39,026 nt of DNA from an uncultured Pirellulaceae bacterium (GTDB lineage Bacteria; Planctomycetota; Planctomycetia; Pirellulales; Pirellulaceae): the NCBI GenBank assembly GCA_938010615.1, contig CALLUY010000042.1, positions 1-39,026 of the forward strand. Direction: 5' to 3'. The notes beneath the pieces were generated by a model that worked only from the letters and a program-made list of their open reading frames with translations, was not told the DNA's origin and searched no databases. The position numbers were made by a program, and so were the translations under genes. Below are positions 16,278-24,485 of the stretch, in pieces. The first letter of the stretch is position 1; each line of letters opens with the position of its first letter.

Positions 16278-17960
16278 ATGAATCATCCATCTGACTCCAG
16301 CTCACAAAGCGCGGATTCGGATTCCGGATTCGATTTCATTCCGCCAACAAAACCGAAGAAGGCCCGCAACCTTCCAACGCCTGCTCCCTCCAAGCCCGCT
16401 TTGAGAACGCCGGCACCGAAACCGATTCAACAACCTTCTCAATCGTTGACCGTTGAAATCGAAACGGAGCGCGAGATCGAACTGAGCGTTACCGATCGAC
16501 TGCACCAAAATCGTTCGCAGCTTTCTTCGATCGTGACCAGCACCATCCTGCACACGATCATTTTCCTCATATTGGCACTGTGGGCATTTGATCGAACGCC
16601 AAAACCTGAGATCGGACTCACCGCGACGCTCGATATGACAGAAGTCGAAGAATCGATCGAGCCTTCGGAGATCAAATTCGAGATGCCTGAAGTTGCCGAA
16701 TCGCCCGTTGAGAACAAGGCTGACGCCACAAGTACTGACGTAGAAGAAATGGCAGCTTCAGAAGTACCAACCATCGTCGACGCCGTTCCGGAAAAAGAAG
16801 CCGTCGCTGACGCTGTCGAACCCGTCGCCGTTGCGCCAATGAAAACTCTCCCAACAGGAGGCGGGCTTGAAGGACGTGACGCAGAATCTCGCGCGAAACT
16901 TGCTGCCAAACACGGCGGCAGCGCAGGAAGCGAAGCAGCCGTTGAACTTGGACTTCGATGGATCGTCAACCATCAGATGTCGGATGGAAGCTGGCGATTT
17001 CGACACCACCGCTCCGAATGCGACGGACGGTGCGGTGACGAAGGAGGCATCGACGCTCCTACGGCAGCGACGGGCCTCGCATTGATGTCTTTGCTTGGCA
17101 GGGGTTACACGCACAAAGCTGGACCGTACCAAGCCCAAGTCGAAATGGGATTGGATTATCTTGCGAGACAAATTGTGTACCGCGACTACGGTGGCTCACT
17201 TCGCGGTGGCGGATCTTCGACAATGTACTGTCACGCGATTGCCACGATCGCGTTGGCCGAGGCGTACGCCATGACCGGCGACGAAAAATATCGCAAGCCC
17301 GTCACAGAAGCTTACCGCTACATCGTGACGGCTCAGCATCGACGCGGTGGTTGGAAGTATACTCCGCAAAAGCCTGGAGACATGTCGGTAACCGGTTGGA
17401 TCGTGATGGCGATCAAGGCTTGTGAGAATGCCGACATTGCAACACTACCAGAATGCAAAAAAATGGCTCGGGAGTTTGTCGATTCCCTCGCCTATCCGGA
17501 CGGCGTTCGATACGGATATGAAATGATCGGCGACGGCGACATCAAGCCACCGGAGAAGAATCGCAAACCGTCCTGCACTGCTATCGGAAACCTTTTACAG
17601 ATGTACTTTGGCCGCGAGCAAGAACATCCGGACCTCAGCAATGCGTGTCAGTTTCTGGCCGATGCTGGCAGTTCTGATTCGGATATTTACTACAACTATT
17701 ACGCCACATTGGTGCTCCATCATGCCGGTGCTCCGCAGTGGAAGCAGTGGAACCAAACTGTCCGCGACAACTTAATTCGAACGCAACAGAAGAATGGACA
17801 CGAGGCCGGAAGCTGGTTTTTTACGGACCTCCACGGCAATGTCGGCGGTAGACTATATACGACAGCTATGGCCGTAATGACTCTTGAAGTCTACTATCGC
17901 TTCATGCCGCTCTACGAGGTAGATGAGGGCGTGAAAGTTCGGGCCATGGATGCCGAATGA
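16278..17960 (+). CDS. Membrane-anchored protein with alpha/alpha toroid (prenyltransferase/squalene cyclase-like) domain
   Basis: The product is 560 residues. A polar Pro/Ser-rich N-terminus (1-80) is followed by one membrane helix (about 86-108, TSTILHTIIFLILALWAF), then an acidic Glu/Val/Pro linker (about 115-195) and the folded domain (about 215-545). The domain contains repeated QW-like and toroid features: ALRWIVNHQ-like start (LRWIVNHQMSDGSWRF), TAATGLALMSLLGRGYTH, YCHAIATIALAEAYAMTGD, RRGGWKYTP and TTAMAVMTLEVYYRFMPLY. It lacks a visible DxDD acid motif, so squalene cyclase activity is not expected. Planctomycetes have many such secreted toroids with unknown ligands. The N-terminal layout recalls TonB-type energy transducers, but no TonB C-terminal domain is present. 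Confidence 0.87.
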   Translation: MNHPSDSSSQSADSDSGFDFIPPTKPKKARNLPTPAPSKPALRTPAPKPIQQPSQSLTVEIETEREIELSVTDRLHQNRSQLSSIVTSTILHTIIFLILALWAFDRTPKPEIGLTATLDMTEVEESIEPSEIKFEMPEVAESPVENKADATSTDVEEMAASEVPTIVDAVPEKEAVADAVEPVAVAPMKTLPTGGGLEGRDAESRAKLAAKHGGSAGSEAAVELGLRWIVNHQMSDGSWRFRHHRSECDGRCGDEGGIDAPTAATGLALMSLLGRGYTHKAGPYQAQVEMGLDYLARQIVYRDYGGSLRGGGSSTMYCHAIATIALAEAYAMTGDEKYRKPVTEAYRYIVTAQHRRGGWKYTPQKPGDMSVTGWIVMAIKACENADIATLPECKKMAREFVDSLAYPDGVRYGYEMIGDGDIKPPEKNRKPSCTAIGNLLQMYFGREQEHPDLSNACQFLADAGSSDSDIYYNYYATLVLHHAGAPQWKQWNQTVRDNLIRTQQKNGHEAGSWFFTDLHGNVGGRLYTTAMAVMTLEVYYRFMPLYEVDEGVKVRAMDAE

Positions 17961-18099
17961 GCGGATTTTCGAGAAGATTCTCATCATCTAGATTTTTCCC
18001 GAGCCAACCCAAAAAAGAGCTGCCAATTCCCTCCTGGCAGATTCCTGTTTGCACTCACCCACCAAAGCGCCATTCATCACTTTCATATAGTTGCCATCC

Positions 18100-18972
18100 A
18101 TGATCGCTGCGCCAACGAACTACGAGGACCAAATGAACCGCTACGTCAGCACTGTTGTCCCGGTACTCGATTTGATGATTGGACAGGTCGTTTGGGCCAA
18201 AGGCGGGAATCGAGGCAGCTACGCTCCGGTTTGCTGTCCATTGACCAATAGTGCTCAGCCGTTGGACGTTGCACTTGCTGTCTACAACCAGACGGGCTGC
18301 GATTGCCTTTACTTGGCCAACATCGACAGCTTTGCCGGCGCAACGCCGATCTCTACCGTGTACGACCAGTTGATTGAGGCTGGATTCTCACTGTGGATCG
18401 ATGCCGATTGGATGGGTTCCCTACACTGCGACAAACGAACTGATGAAATCCTGTCGCTCGCTCAAAAGCCCAACGTTAAACTAATTTTTTCCAGCGAAGC
18501 GTTGTCCTCGTGGGATGAATTTTCGATCATTGCCGGGTTGGCTCAAAGCGGCGCCAATCCAATCTTCAGCCTCGATTTGCGGGGCGGTAAAGTCATCACA
18601 AAGTCCGATGCGCTTTCGTCGACGCCTCCGTTGGAAATGATCACCAAAGCGTGGCAATCCGGCGTGAAAGAAATGATCGTTTTGGACTTGGAGTCCGTCG
18701 GAACTTACCACGGTGTTTCTACGGAAAAGCTGATTGGCGAAGTTGCCGAAAAACTTCCCGGCATTCGGCTGACCTCTGGAGGTGGTATTCGCAACCAAGA
18801 GGATGCTCAGCGGCTCCTGTCTGCAGGCTGCCAGCACGTTTTGGTCGCGTCTGCAATTTTCGATTGCAAATTTACGCCTGATGATGTGGCAAATTTGACT
18901 CCGTTCAAACCGTGTTCGCTGACGACTCTGGCGATGATGCCGAAATCAAAGAACAGTGTTGCGACCAGTTAG
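18100..18972 (+). CDS. HisA/HisF-related TIM-barrel protein, probably of methanopterin-linked C1 metabolism
   Basis: The product is 290 residues from ATG 18100; ATG 18133 (MNRYVSTVVPVLDL) is an alternative start, and the barrel begins there. HisA/HisF signatures are VPVLDLMIGQVVWAKGG, IDADWMG, FSLDLRGGKV, VLDLESVGT and SGGGIRNQEDAQRLLSAGC. The normal HisA sequence differs enough that it fits the hisA/hisF-related subfamily found with tetrahydromethanopterin genes in methanogens, methylotrophs and planctomycetes. I infer a role in C1 cofactor synthesis or use, not histidine synthesis. It has no his neighbours. metF, also C1-related, is about 3 kb downstream. Confidence 0.8.
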   Translation: MIAAPTNYEDQMNRYVSTVVPVLDLMIGQVVWAKGGNRGSYAPVCCPLTNSAQPLDVALAVYNQTGCDCLYLANIDSFAGATPISTVYDQLIEAGFSLWIDADWMGSLHCDKRTDEILSLAQKPNVKLIFSSEALSSWDEFSIIAGLAQSGANPIFSLDLRGGKVITKSDALSSTPPLEMITKAWQSGVKEMIVLDLESVGTYHGVSTEKLIGEVAEKLPGIRLTSGGGIRNQEDAQRLLSAGCQHVLVASAIFDCKFTPDDVANLTPFKPCSLTTLAMMPKSKNSVATS

Positions 18973-19028
18973 AATCGATCGGTGTGACATAGGGCATTGC
19001 ATGGTTTTGGTTCGTGCGTGCATATCTT

Positions 19029-19071
19029 AACCCGAAGCGTAAGCGAGTTACCAGCTGCACCTCGCTCACGC
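19029..19071. repeat. Family A repeat, copy 2 (diverged hairpin)
   Basis: AACCCGAAGCGTAAGCGAG at 19029-19047 pairs loosely with CTCGCTCACGCGTT (19061-19074). The middle contains CCAGCTGCACC. Its reverse complement matches the copy at 20429-20474 almost fully, so the two copies flank the OmpH gene in opposite orientation. Confidence 0.7.
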
Positions 19072-19316
19072 GTTTTGAAGTTGCTTACTTTCAGTCACGA
19101 AGTGACGGCATGTATTAGCCATGGACGCAAGTCCGTGGTTACGGTTAATGAACCGCCGCAGAGTGCCGAAGGCACGGCAGGAGCCAAGCTTTGCTCTACC
19201 GCAATTTTCCTATCGTCCTTTCAGGACTACCAGTTAATGCATCAACCTTTCCATGGACTTGCGTCCATGGCTAATACATGCCGTGCTTTCAGCACTAAAC
19301 ACTGCAACTTCAAAAC
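19072..19316. repeat. Composite inverted-repeat element (245 bp)
   Basis: Outer arms GTTTTGAAGTTGC (19072-19084) and GCAACTTCAAAAC (19304-19316) are perfect. Inner arms of 30 bp are also perfect: 19105-19134 (ACGGCATGTATTAGCCATGG, then ACGCAAGTCC) and 19255-19284. The centre holds small hairpins such as GTGCCGAAGGCAC. No protein is encoded. It looks like a non-autonomous repeat element, and the outer arm motif also follows other family A copies. Confidence 0.8.
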
Positions 19317-19559
19317 TCATGCAGTTATCAATGGCGGAACCTTAGCGCAACACAATCCACAGGGCGACGCGTCCGTCTTCTGATAGCACTTTCTTCGATA
19401 GCAACTCAATCTGCATTGCACCATTGAGCGGTAATCTTTACAAACCCGTTGCAAAATTTGCGTGGTCGAATTTGACCTCCTGCTTTCACCGCAAAGCGAG
19501 AGTTGCTTTGGTCTTCGAAAAACCGGCTTCACACAAATGATTGGCAATATTCATGGAAT

Positions 19560-19575
19560 TGGCACACCCCATGCG
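19560..19575 (+). promoter_or_regulatory. Candidate sigma-54 promoter before the OmpH-like gene
   Basis: TGGCACACCCCATGCG matches the sigma-54 form TGGCAC-N5-TTGC, with GG and GC exactly 10 nt apart and one mismatch in the -12 element. It lies about 85 bp upstream of the GTG start. No activator site was identified. The rest of 19317-19659 holds nothing I recognise. Confidence 0.4.
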
Positions 19576-19659
19576 GTGCCCCATCCAGATCAATACAGCG
19601 CCGAACACGGAACGTTTGGCAACACAAAACAACGATTCGTTCAGTCAGGGAGTAAGACA

Positions 19660-20253
19660 GTGAAATCGCTCATCTCAACCATCGTGTTGGCAATGCTTGC
19701 CATCAGTTCATTCGCACCAACCGCTGTCGCCCAAGAAGGCGGAATCGTCGCCGTGTTGGATGTCGCCAGGGTCTTCAAAGTCAATCAAGGCTTTGATTCC
19801 GCGATGAAGCAAATCAAAAAGGATGCTGAATCCCTCAAATCACAAATCCAACAGAAGCAAGAAGCCATCAAGGCAGAAGCCATGCAGATCAGCCAATATG
19901 AAGCTGGCACGCCTGAGCGAAACGAAATGGAAGCCAAAGTTGAGCAGAAGCAAGCTGCTCTTCGCACCTCAGCACGTCAGGCCGAAGCCGACTTGCTCAA
20001 CAGCGAAGCAAAAGTCTACTACGACACGTACTCGAAACTTCAGACCGTTGTCGGTGAACTTGCCGCTAAGCACGGCATCGCACTGGTTGTTCGTTACGAC
20101 GGCGCGGCTGTCGATCCTTCTGTTCGTCCAGACGTCATCAAAGCGGTTAATCGATCAGTTGTCTACCACCGCGATATCGATCTGACTAACATGGTTATCA
20201 ACGGCATGGGGCCACGCGTCGCCGAAGCGGCTCGTCAAACTCAGACAAAGTAG
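19660..20253 (+). CDS. OmpH/Skp family periplasmic chaperone
   Basis: The product is 197 residues starting at GTG 19660, preceded by AGGGAG eight bases upstream. The frame is open further upstream, but only this start gives a signal peptide (VKSLISTIVLAMLAISSFAP, then TAVAQ). The mature part begins GGIVAVLDVARVFKVNQGF, the usual strand and helix of OmpH. A long coiled-coil follows, rich in Lys, Glu and Gln (about 50-130). The C-terminal strand carries VVRYDGAAVDPS, RPDVIKAVN and VYHRDIDLT, as in planctomycete OmpH proteins. By family it holds outer-membrane proteins in solution in the periplasm. It stands alone here, not in the bamA-lpxD order usual in proteobacteria. A clear terminator follows. 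Confidence 0.9.
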   Translation: MKSLISTIVLAMLAISSFAPTAVAQEGGIVAVLDVARVFKVNQGFDSAMKQIKKDAESLKSQIQQKQEAIKAEAMQISQYEAGTPERNEMEAKVEQKQAALRTSARQAEADLLNSEAKVYYDTYSKLQTVVGELAAKHGIALVVRYDGAAVDPSVRPDVIKAVNRSVVYHRDIDLTNMVINGMGPRVAEAARQTQTK

Positions 20254-20281
20254 CCTCGGTTGGCTGCAATACGAAACGAAG

Positions 20282-20311
20282 AGCCGACGCAGTCATGTGT
20301 CGGCTTTTTTT
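20282..20311 (+). terminator. Rho-independent terminator of the OmpH gene
   Basis: AGCCGAC (20282-20288) pairs with GTCGGCT (20299-20305) around a 10-nt loop, and the stem runs straight into seven Ts (20305-20311). It lies 28 bp after the stop codon. Confidence 0.9.
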
Positions 20312-20428
20312 CGGTACGATCCATCCATCTTCCCCCTCCTACTTTGAGGGTCGGAGCCTAACAGGAAATTGCATGGACTGCCGTAAGGCTCTGTCATTCG
20401 GAGAATTACGAAAGTTCATACTGGCAAT

Positions 20429-20490
20429 CACAACCCGACGCGTGAGCGAGGTGCAGCTGGTACCTCGCTTACGCGCTTTGAAGTTGCACA
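20429..20490. repeat. Family A repeat, copy 3 (inverted relative to copy 2)
   Basis: AACCCGACGCGTGAGCGAGG, then TGCAGCTGGTA, then CCTCGCTTACGCG is followed by CTTTGAAGTTGCACA. The reverse complement of its core matches the copy at 19029-19071. The two form a distant inverted pair about 1.4 kb apart around the OmpH gene. Confidence 0.7.
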
Positions 20491-20553
20491 TTTGAGACAA
20501 GATTTCGCATTCTACTTGATAAACACCTGAAAATTAAAAAAAGCGAAGCGTTC

Positions 20554-20660
20554 CAATACAAGCCCGACGCGCAAGCGAGGGATCGGGAAATCCCCGGAAA
20601 TATCCGCTCGCTTGCGCTTCGGGCTTGTATTCGTGCAACTTCAAAACTTACGCTTCGGGT
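20554..20660. repeat. Family A repeat, copy 4 (long hairpin with tail)
   Basis: The left arm 20554-20579 (CAATACAAGCCCGACGCGCA, then AGCGAG) pairs with 20607-20631, with one mismatch, around a 27-nt loop. It is followed by GTGCAACTTCAAAAC and a further half copy CTTACGCTTCGGGTT. Together with copy 3 it fills most of the 481 bp between the OmpH and GlmU-like genes, which hold no gene. Confidence 0.85.
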
Positions 20661-20734
20661 TAGGATTTGCACGGACAAAACATAAGCAGCTGCACCCTCC
20701 CCAGCCAACCATTAATCGCATGATCTAGTTTCCC

Positions 20735-22027
20735 ATGAACATCATCCTTTTCGAAGACTCTGCGGCCAAACAGTTGGCCCCGATCACGCTCACTCGACCA
20801 GCTTGGGCGATCACCTGCGCAAGCTTTCGACTGGTCGACTGGATCACCAACATTGGCGGATCGATTACTTCCATCGTTCGACCACACTTGCAAACACTGC
20901 AACTCAATGATTGGCCTGAATTCAAGCAATCACCTGAGGCTTCTGACGACTCTGTTGTGATGATCAATGCGAGAATGGCTCCCACGATCTCAAATATCGA
21001 ATTGCTAAGAACTTTCATTGGTCGACACGACTCGAAAGAAAACAAACGGATCATACTGATTCGTGACGGCTGGGCTTTGGCAGCTGCAATCGTGCCCGGA
21101 AGCTTAGTCGGAAAAGTCAGCACGGACACCGACACGGACCGAATTTCAGAACTGGAAACGTTAGCCAAAGATGGCTCACATGAGTTGGTTGCCGAAGAGC
21201 TGGCTTTTGATTTGTTTAGCTATCCACACGATGTCATCGCTCAGCACATGGAACACTGCGGTGTTGCGGTGGAACAGCGAATCAAAAACGGCGACTACCG
21301 CGAAGTCAACGACAACGTGTTCGTCGCCAACGATGACCAACCTGCGACGGAGATTCCCCCCAGCTCGGTTTTCGACACCTCCGAAGGGCCCGTTGTATTT
21401 AGAGGCAATACTCATGTCGGACCGTTCAGCTTTTTTCGTGGCCCAATCCACATTGGTGCCAATTGCAAAATTAGCGAACACAGCTCAATCAAGGACTCCG
21501 TGGCCATTTCGCACAACTGCAAATTTGGTGGCGAAGCCGAAGGTATTCAGGTCGAACCTTGGTCCAACAAACAACACCATGGATTCCTAGGCCACAGCTA
21601 CGTCGGCAGCTGGATCAATCTTGGCGCGGGAACCTGCAACAGCGACCTCAAGAACACCTACGGTACCGTGAACATGATTTATGGTGATCGGAAAGTCTCC
21701 ACAGGAATGCAGTTTGTTGGTTGCGTGATGGGCGATTACTCTCGCACAGCGATCAACACCAGCATCTATACGGGAAAGATCATCGGGGTCGGCAGCACTG
21801 TCTACGGCATGACACCCCACAATGTGCCCAGCTTTGTCAACTGTGCTCAACCTCTAAATCAGATTGGAATCCTGCCACCTGAAGTGTTGGCTTCGATCCA
21901 ATTGCGAATGTTCGAGCGACGAAACGTCGCACAGCGCCCTTGTGACATTCAACTGATCCACGATGTATTCACGATGACACAGGCTGAACGTGAAGACTCC
22001 TGGACGAACGATCCGCTTGCATTTTAA
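20735..22027 (+). CDS. GlmU-like sugar nucleotidyltransferase with left-handed beta-helix
   Basis: The product is 430 residues. The N-terminal domain starts MNIILFEDSAAKQLAPITLT, the form of the putative nucleotidyltransferase family related to GlmU (NTP_transf_4). It differs from classic GlmU, which begins LAAGxGxRM. The C-terminal half (about 215-400) has hexapeptide repeats: GNTHVGPFSFFRGPIHIGAN, SSIKDSVAISHNCKFGGEAE, then GHSYVGSWINLGAGTCNSDL. By family it is thought to make a nucleotide sugar for cell-surface polymers, perhaps with N-acetylation. The substrate cannot be read from the sequence. metF follows 94 bp later; cotranscription is possible. Confidence 0.85.
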   Translation: MNIILFEDSAAKQLAPITLTRPAWAITCASFRLVDWITNIGGSITSIVRPHLQTLQLNDWPEFKQSPEASDDSVVMINARMAPTISNIELLRTFIGRHDSKENKRIILIRDGWALAAAIVPGSLVGKVSTDTDTDRISELETLAKDGSHELVAEELAFDLFSYPHDVIAQHMEHCGVAVEQRIKNGDYREVNDNVFVANDDQPATEIPPSSVFDTSEGPVVFRGNTHVGPFSFFRGPIHIGANCKISEHSSIKDSVAISHNCKFGGEAEGIQVEPWSNKQHHGFLGHSYVGSWINLGAGTCNSDLKNTYGTVNMIYGDRKVSTGMQFVGCVMGDYSRTAINTSIYTGKIIGVGSTVYGMTPHNVPSFVNCAQPLNQIGILPPEVLASIQLRMFERRNVAQRPCDIQLIHDVFTMTQAEREDSWTNDPLAF

Positions 22028-22121
22028 ATCCGTGTCCAGCCATCAACAAAACACTTGAACTTTCGTGTTCCCGGTGCGATGATTGAACGGTTATTGACCC
22101 ATGAAACGACATTGAAAACTG

Positions 22122-22988
22122 ATGATCCCGAACAACCTCTACCAGCCCGGCAAGCTCACACTTTCCTTTGAACTCTTTCCTCCAAAAACGGAAAAGGGCG
22201 AAGCGAATCTCTATCGCCACGTCGAGACGTTGATGGAGTACTCGCCCGACTTCATCACTTGCACCTATGGAGCCGGTGGATCAACACAAACCAAAACACT
22301 GGACATCATTCGCACTGTCAAGGAGCGTTTCAACATTCCCGTGGCATCGCATCTGACCCTCGTCGGCAGTACCGCCGATCAGCTTCGCGACTACATCAAA
22401 GAAGCCAAAGCGCAAGGCGTGGATCACATCGTGGCGCTTCGTGGCGATCCTCCCGAAGGAGAAACTGAATTCCAGCAAACCGATGGCGGCTATCGGTATG
22501 CCAACGAATTGGTCGAGCTCCTCAACAGCGAGTTCAAAAGCTTCGGAGTGTTCGTCGCGGGATATCCGGAGAAGCATCGGGAAGCTGCCAGCATGGAAGC
22601 AGACCTGGACAACCTGAAGCGAAAAGTCGATGCCGGTGCGGATGCAGTGATCACGCAACTGTTCTATTGCAATGAAGACTTCTTTCGATTCCGTGACCAA
22701 TGCGATGCTCGCGGAATCAACGTTCCCATCGTTCCGGGCTTGTTGCCGGTGACAGATCTAAAGCAGATTCAACGAATCAGTTCGCTCTGCGGAGCCAAAC
22801 TGCCGCAGGACTTTGTCGATGCTCTTGGCAGCACTGAAGATCAATTTCAGGTTGGAGTCGAGCAAGCCGTCGCTCAAATCGAAGAGTTAAAATCTGGCGG
22901 AATCAATGGTTTGCATCTTTACGTGCTGAATCGTTCCAAAGCGATCGTGGAGATCATGAAGCGGCTGGACACCATTCCAACGGCGTAA
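22122..22988 (+). CDS. metF: 5,10-Methylenetetrahydrofolate reductase MetF
   Basis: The product is 288 residues, the usual bacterial MetF length. It has the (beta/alpha)8 signatures SFELFPPKT, TCTYGAGGST, VASHLTLVGST, VALRGDPPEGE, GADAVITQLFYC and VPIVPGLLPVTD. FAD and folate residues lie in these loops. The enzyme reduces methylene-THF to methyl-THF for methionine synthesis, with NADH or a similar donor, in the cytoplasm. It sits between the GlmU-like gene (94-bp gap) and the TPR protein (48-bp gap), so it may be part of a transcript, but the three have no obvious common job. Confidence 0.95.
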   Translation: MIPNNLYQPGKLTLSFELFPPKTEKGEANLYRHVETLMEYSPDFITCTYGAGGSTQTKTLDIIRTVKERFNIPVASHLTLVGSTADQLRDYIKEAKAQGVDHIVALRGDPPEGETEFQQTDGGYRYANELVELLNSEFKSFGVFVAGYPEKHREAASMEADLDNLKRKVDAGADAVITQLFYCNEDFFRFRDQCDARGINVPIVPGLLPVTDLKQIQRISSLCGAKLPQDFVDALGSTEDQFQVGVEQAVAQIEELKSGGINGLHLYVLNRSKAIVEIMKRLDTIPTA

Positions 22989-23036
22989 CCGAATCGCGGA
23001 ACCAGTTACCAACTTTACCACTACAAGAAGCCACTC

Positions 23037-24470
23037 ATGAAATTCGCCACGATTTTTTGTTCGCTCGTATTCATGGTCGCTTCCGGCGCAGTGTCATCCG
23101 CTCAAATTGGCGATCAAGCGGCGGCTCAGAAAGACAGTCAACCCACCGCAGATGCAGCGCTTTCCAACAAAGCGCGAACTCAAAAGGCGATGGCAAACAT
23201 CGAGAAGGCAATCTCGGTCATGATTCCTGGCGGGATCGCGAAGGGTACTCCACGTCAGAAAAATTTTTCCGCCGTGATCGACATGTTTGGTCGCGGCCAA
23301 GCTCGAGACGCAATGGATGCGTTGAAGAAGATGGCCGCAGAAGATCCCCAACTGCCTCCCGCAGATATCCTTATGGCTGGGCTCACATTTGCCGTGGGCG
23401 ACAATAAGTCCGGCAATGTCTTGCTTGAAAGCAGTGCCGTAAAGCACCCCAACTATCCCGGCGTCTACTTGAGCTTCGCCCAAATCGCACTCAACACGGG
23501 CCGGGTTACCGACGCATCGCTTCACGCCGACAAAGCCGCGACGCTCATTGAATCCGGAGGTCTCTCACCGGAAAAGAAAGATCACTTTCTGAAACAGTAT
23601 TACGAAATTGCAACGGGTATCTATCTGCGTCGAAAGCAAAACCAACAGGCGAACGACGCATTGGAAAAGCTTCAAACCGTTTCGCCCAACCTGCCTTTTT
23701 ACTTTTTCAGCAAAGCCGAACTTGCGTTTCGAGCTCAGCAGTACGAGCCAGCGCTACAGTTTCTCAGACAGCATGCGAGCTCAATCGAAAGCAAGCGTTT
23801 GCCCGAACTGACATTGGTTGACTGGCTCAAGAGCACGGGCAAGCAAGATGAATCGGACAAACTACTGATCGAAACGCTCGAAAAGAATCCGGGCGACAAG
23901 CTCGGGCAAATGATGGCTGCTCAAATGTATATGTCCCGCGAAGAGTTCCCCAACGCCTTGGTATCGCTCAAGCGATTTATTGAGATCAATGGATCAGAAT
24001 CTGACCAAACGATCGACATGCAAGGCCGCATCGCGTTCGCTGGTGGATCGTATGAATATGCTGCCGATCATTTTCGCAACTTGAATAAACGAACGCCAAA
24101 CGATCCCAGCAGTGCGAACATCTATGCACTCTGTTTGATCGAAAGTGAAGATCCTGAGAAACGGAAACAGGCACAGCAAATCTCTGAACAGGTCGCTAGG
24201 CGACTTTCCAACAACCCCTTGGCCTTGGCATCACTCGCCTACATCTATCAGAAAAACGGAGAAAAAGAACGAGCCCAGCGATTGATGGCCAATGTCGCGA
24301 TGACACGACAATCGACTCCCGAGATTTCTTTTTTCCTGTCGCATTGGCTCAATGAAAACGGTCAATCGGATAAAGCCGCAGAGATACTGCAGCAGGCCGT
24401 TGATTCAAAAGGGCTGTTTCTCTATCGATCCGCCGCTAGAAAACTTCTGGCAAGCATTCAAAACAAGTAA
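23037..24470 (+). CDS. Secreted TPR-repeat protein
   Basis: The product is 477 residues with a signal peptide at 1-23 (FCSLVFMVASGAVSSAQ). The rest is almost wholly helical, with tetratricopeptide-like pairs at regular spacing: GQARDAMDALKKMAAEDPQL, PGVYLSFAQIALNTGRVTDA, QQYEPALQFLRQHA, PNALVSLKRFIEINGS, GSYEYAADHFRNLNKRTPND and GQSDKAAEILQQAVDSKG. It is probably a periplasmic scaffold for protein interactions. It is not assignable to a named system. It converges with the TIGR03790-type gene, only 15 bp from its end. Confidence 0.85.
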   Translation: MKFATIFCSLVFMVASGAVSSAQIGDQAAAQKDSQPTADAALSNKARTQKAMANIEKAISVMIPGGIAKGTPRQKNFSAVIDMFGRGQARDAMDALKKMAAEDPQLPPADILMAGLTFAVGDNKSGNVLLESSAVKHPNYPGVYLSFAQIALNTGRVTDASLHADKAATLIESGGLSPEKKDHFLKQYYEIATGIYLRRKQNQQANDALEKLQTVSPNLPFYFFSKAELAFRAQQYEPALQFLRQHASSIESKRLPELTLVDWLKSTGKQDESDKLLIETLEKNPGDKLGQMMAAQMYMSREEFPNALVSLKRFIEINGSESDQTIDMQGRIAFAGGSYEYAADHFRNLNKRTPNDPSSANIYALCLIESEDPEKRKQAQQISEQVARRLSNNPLALASLAYIYQKNGEKERAQRLMANVAMTRQSTPEISFFLSHWLNENGQSDKAAEILQQAVDSKGLFLYRSAARKLLASIQNK

Positions 24471-24485
24471 CAGAAGCTTGCGACA

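Noticed and set aside
19462-19659. Upstream extension of the OmpH-like gene
   Set aside because: It would bury the signal peptide inside the protein and overlap the candidate sigma-54 promoter.
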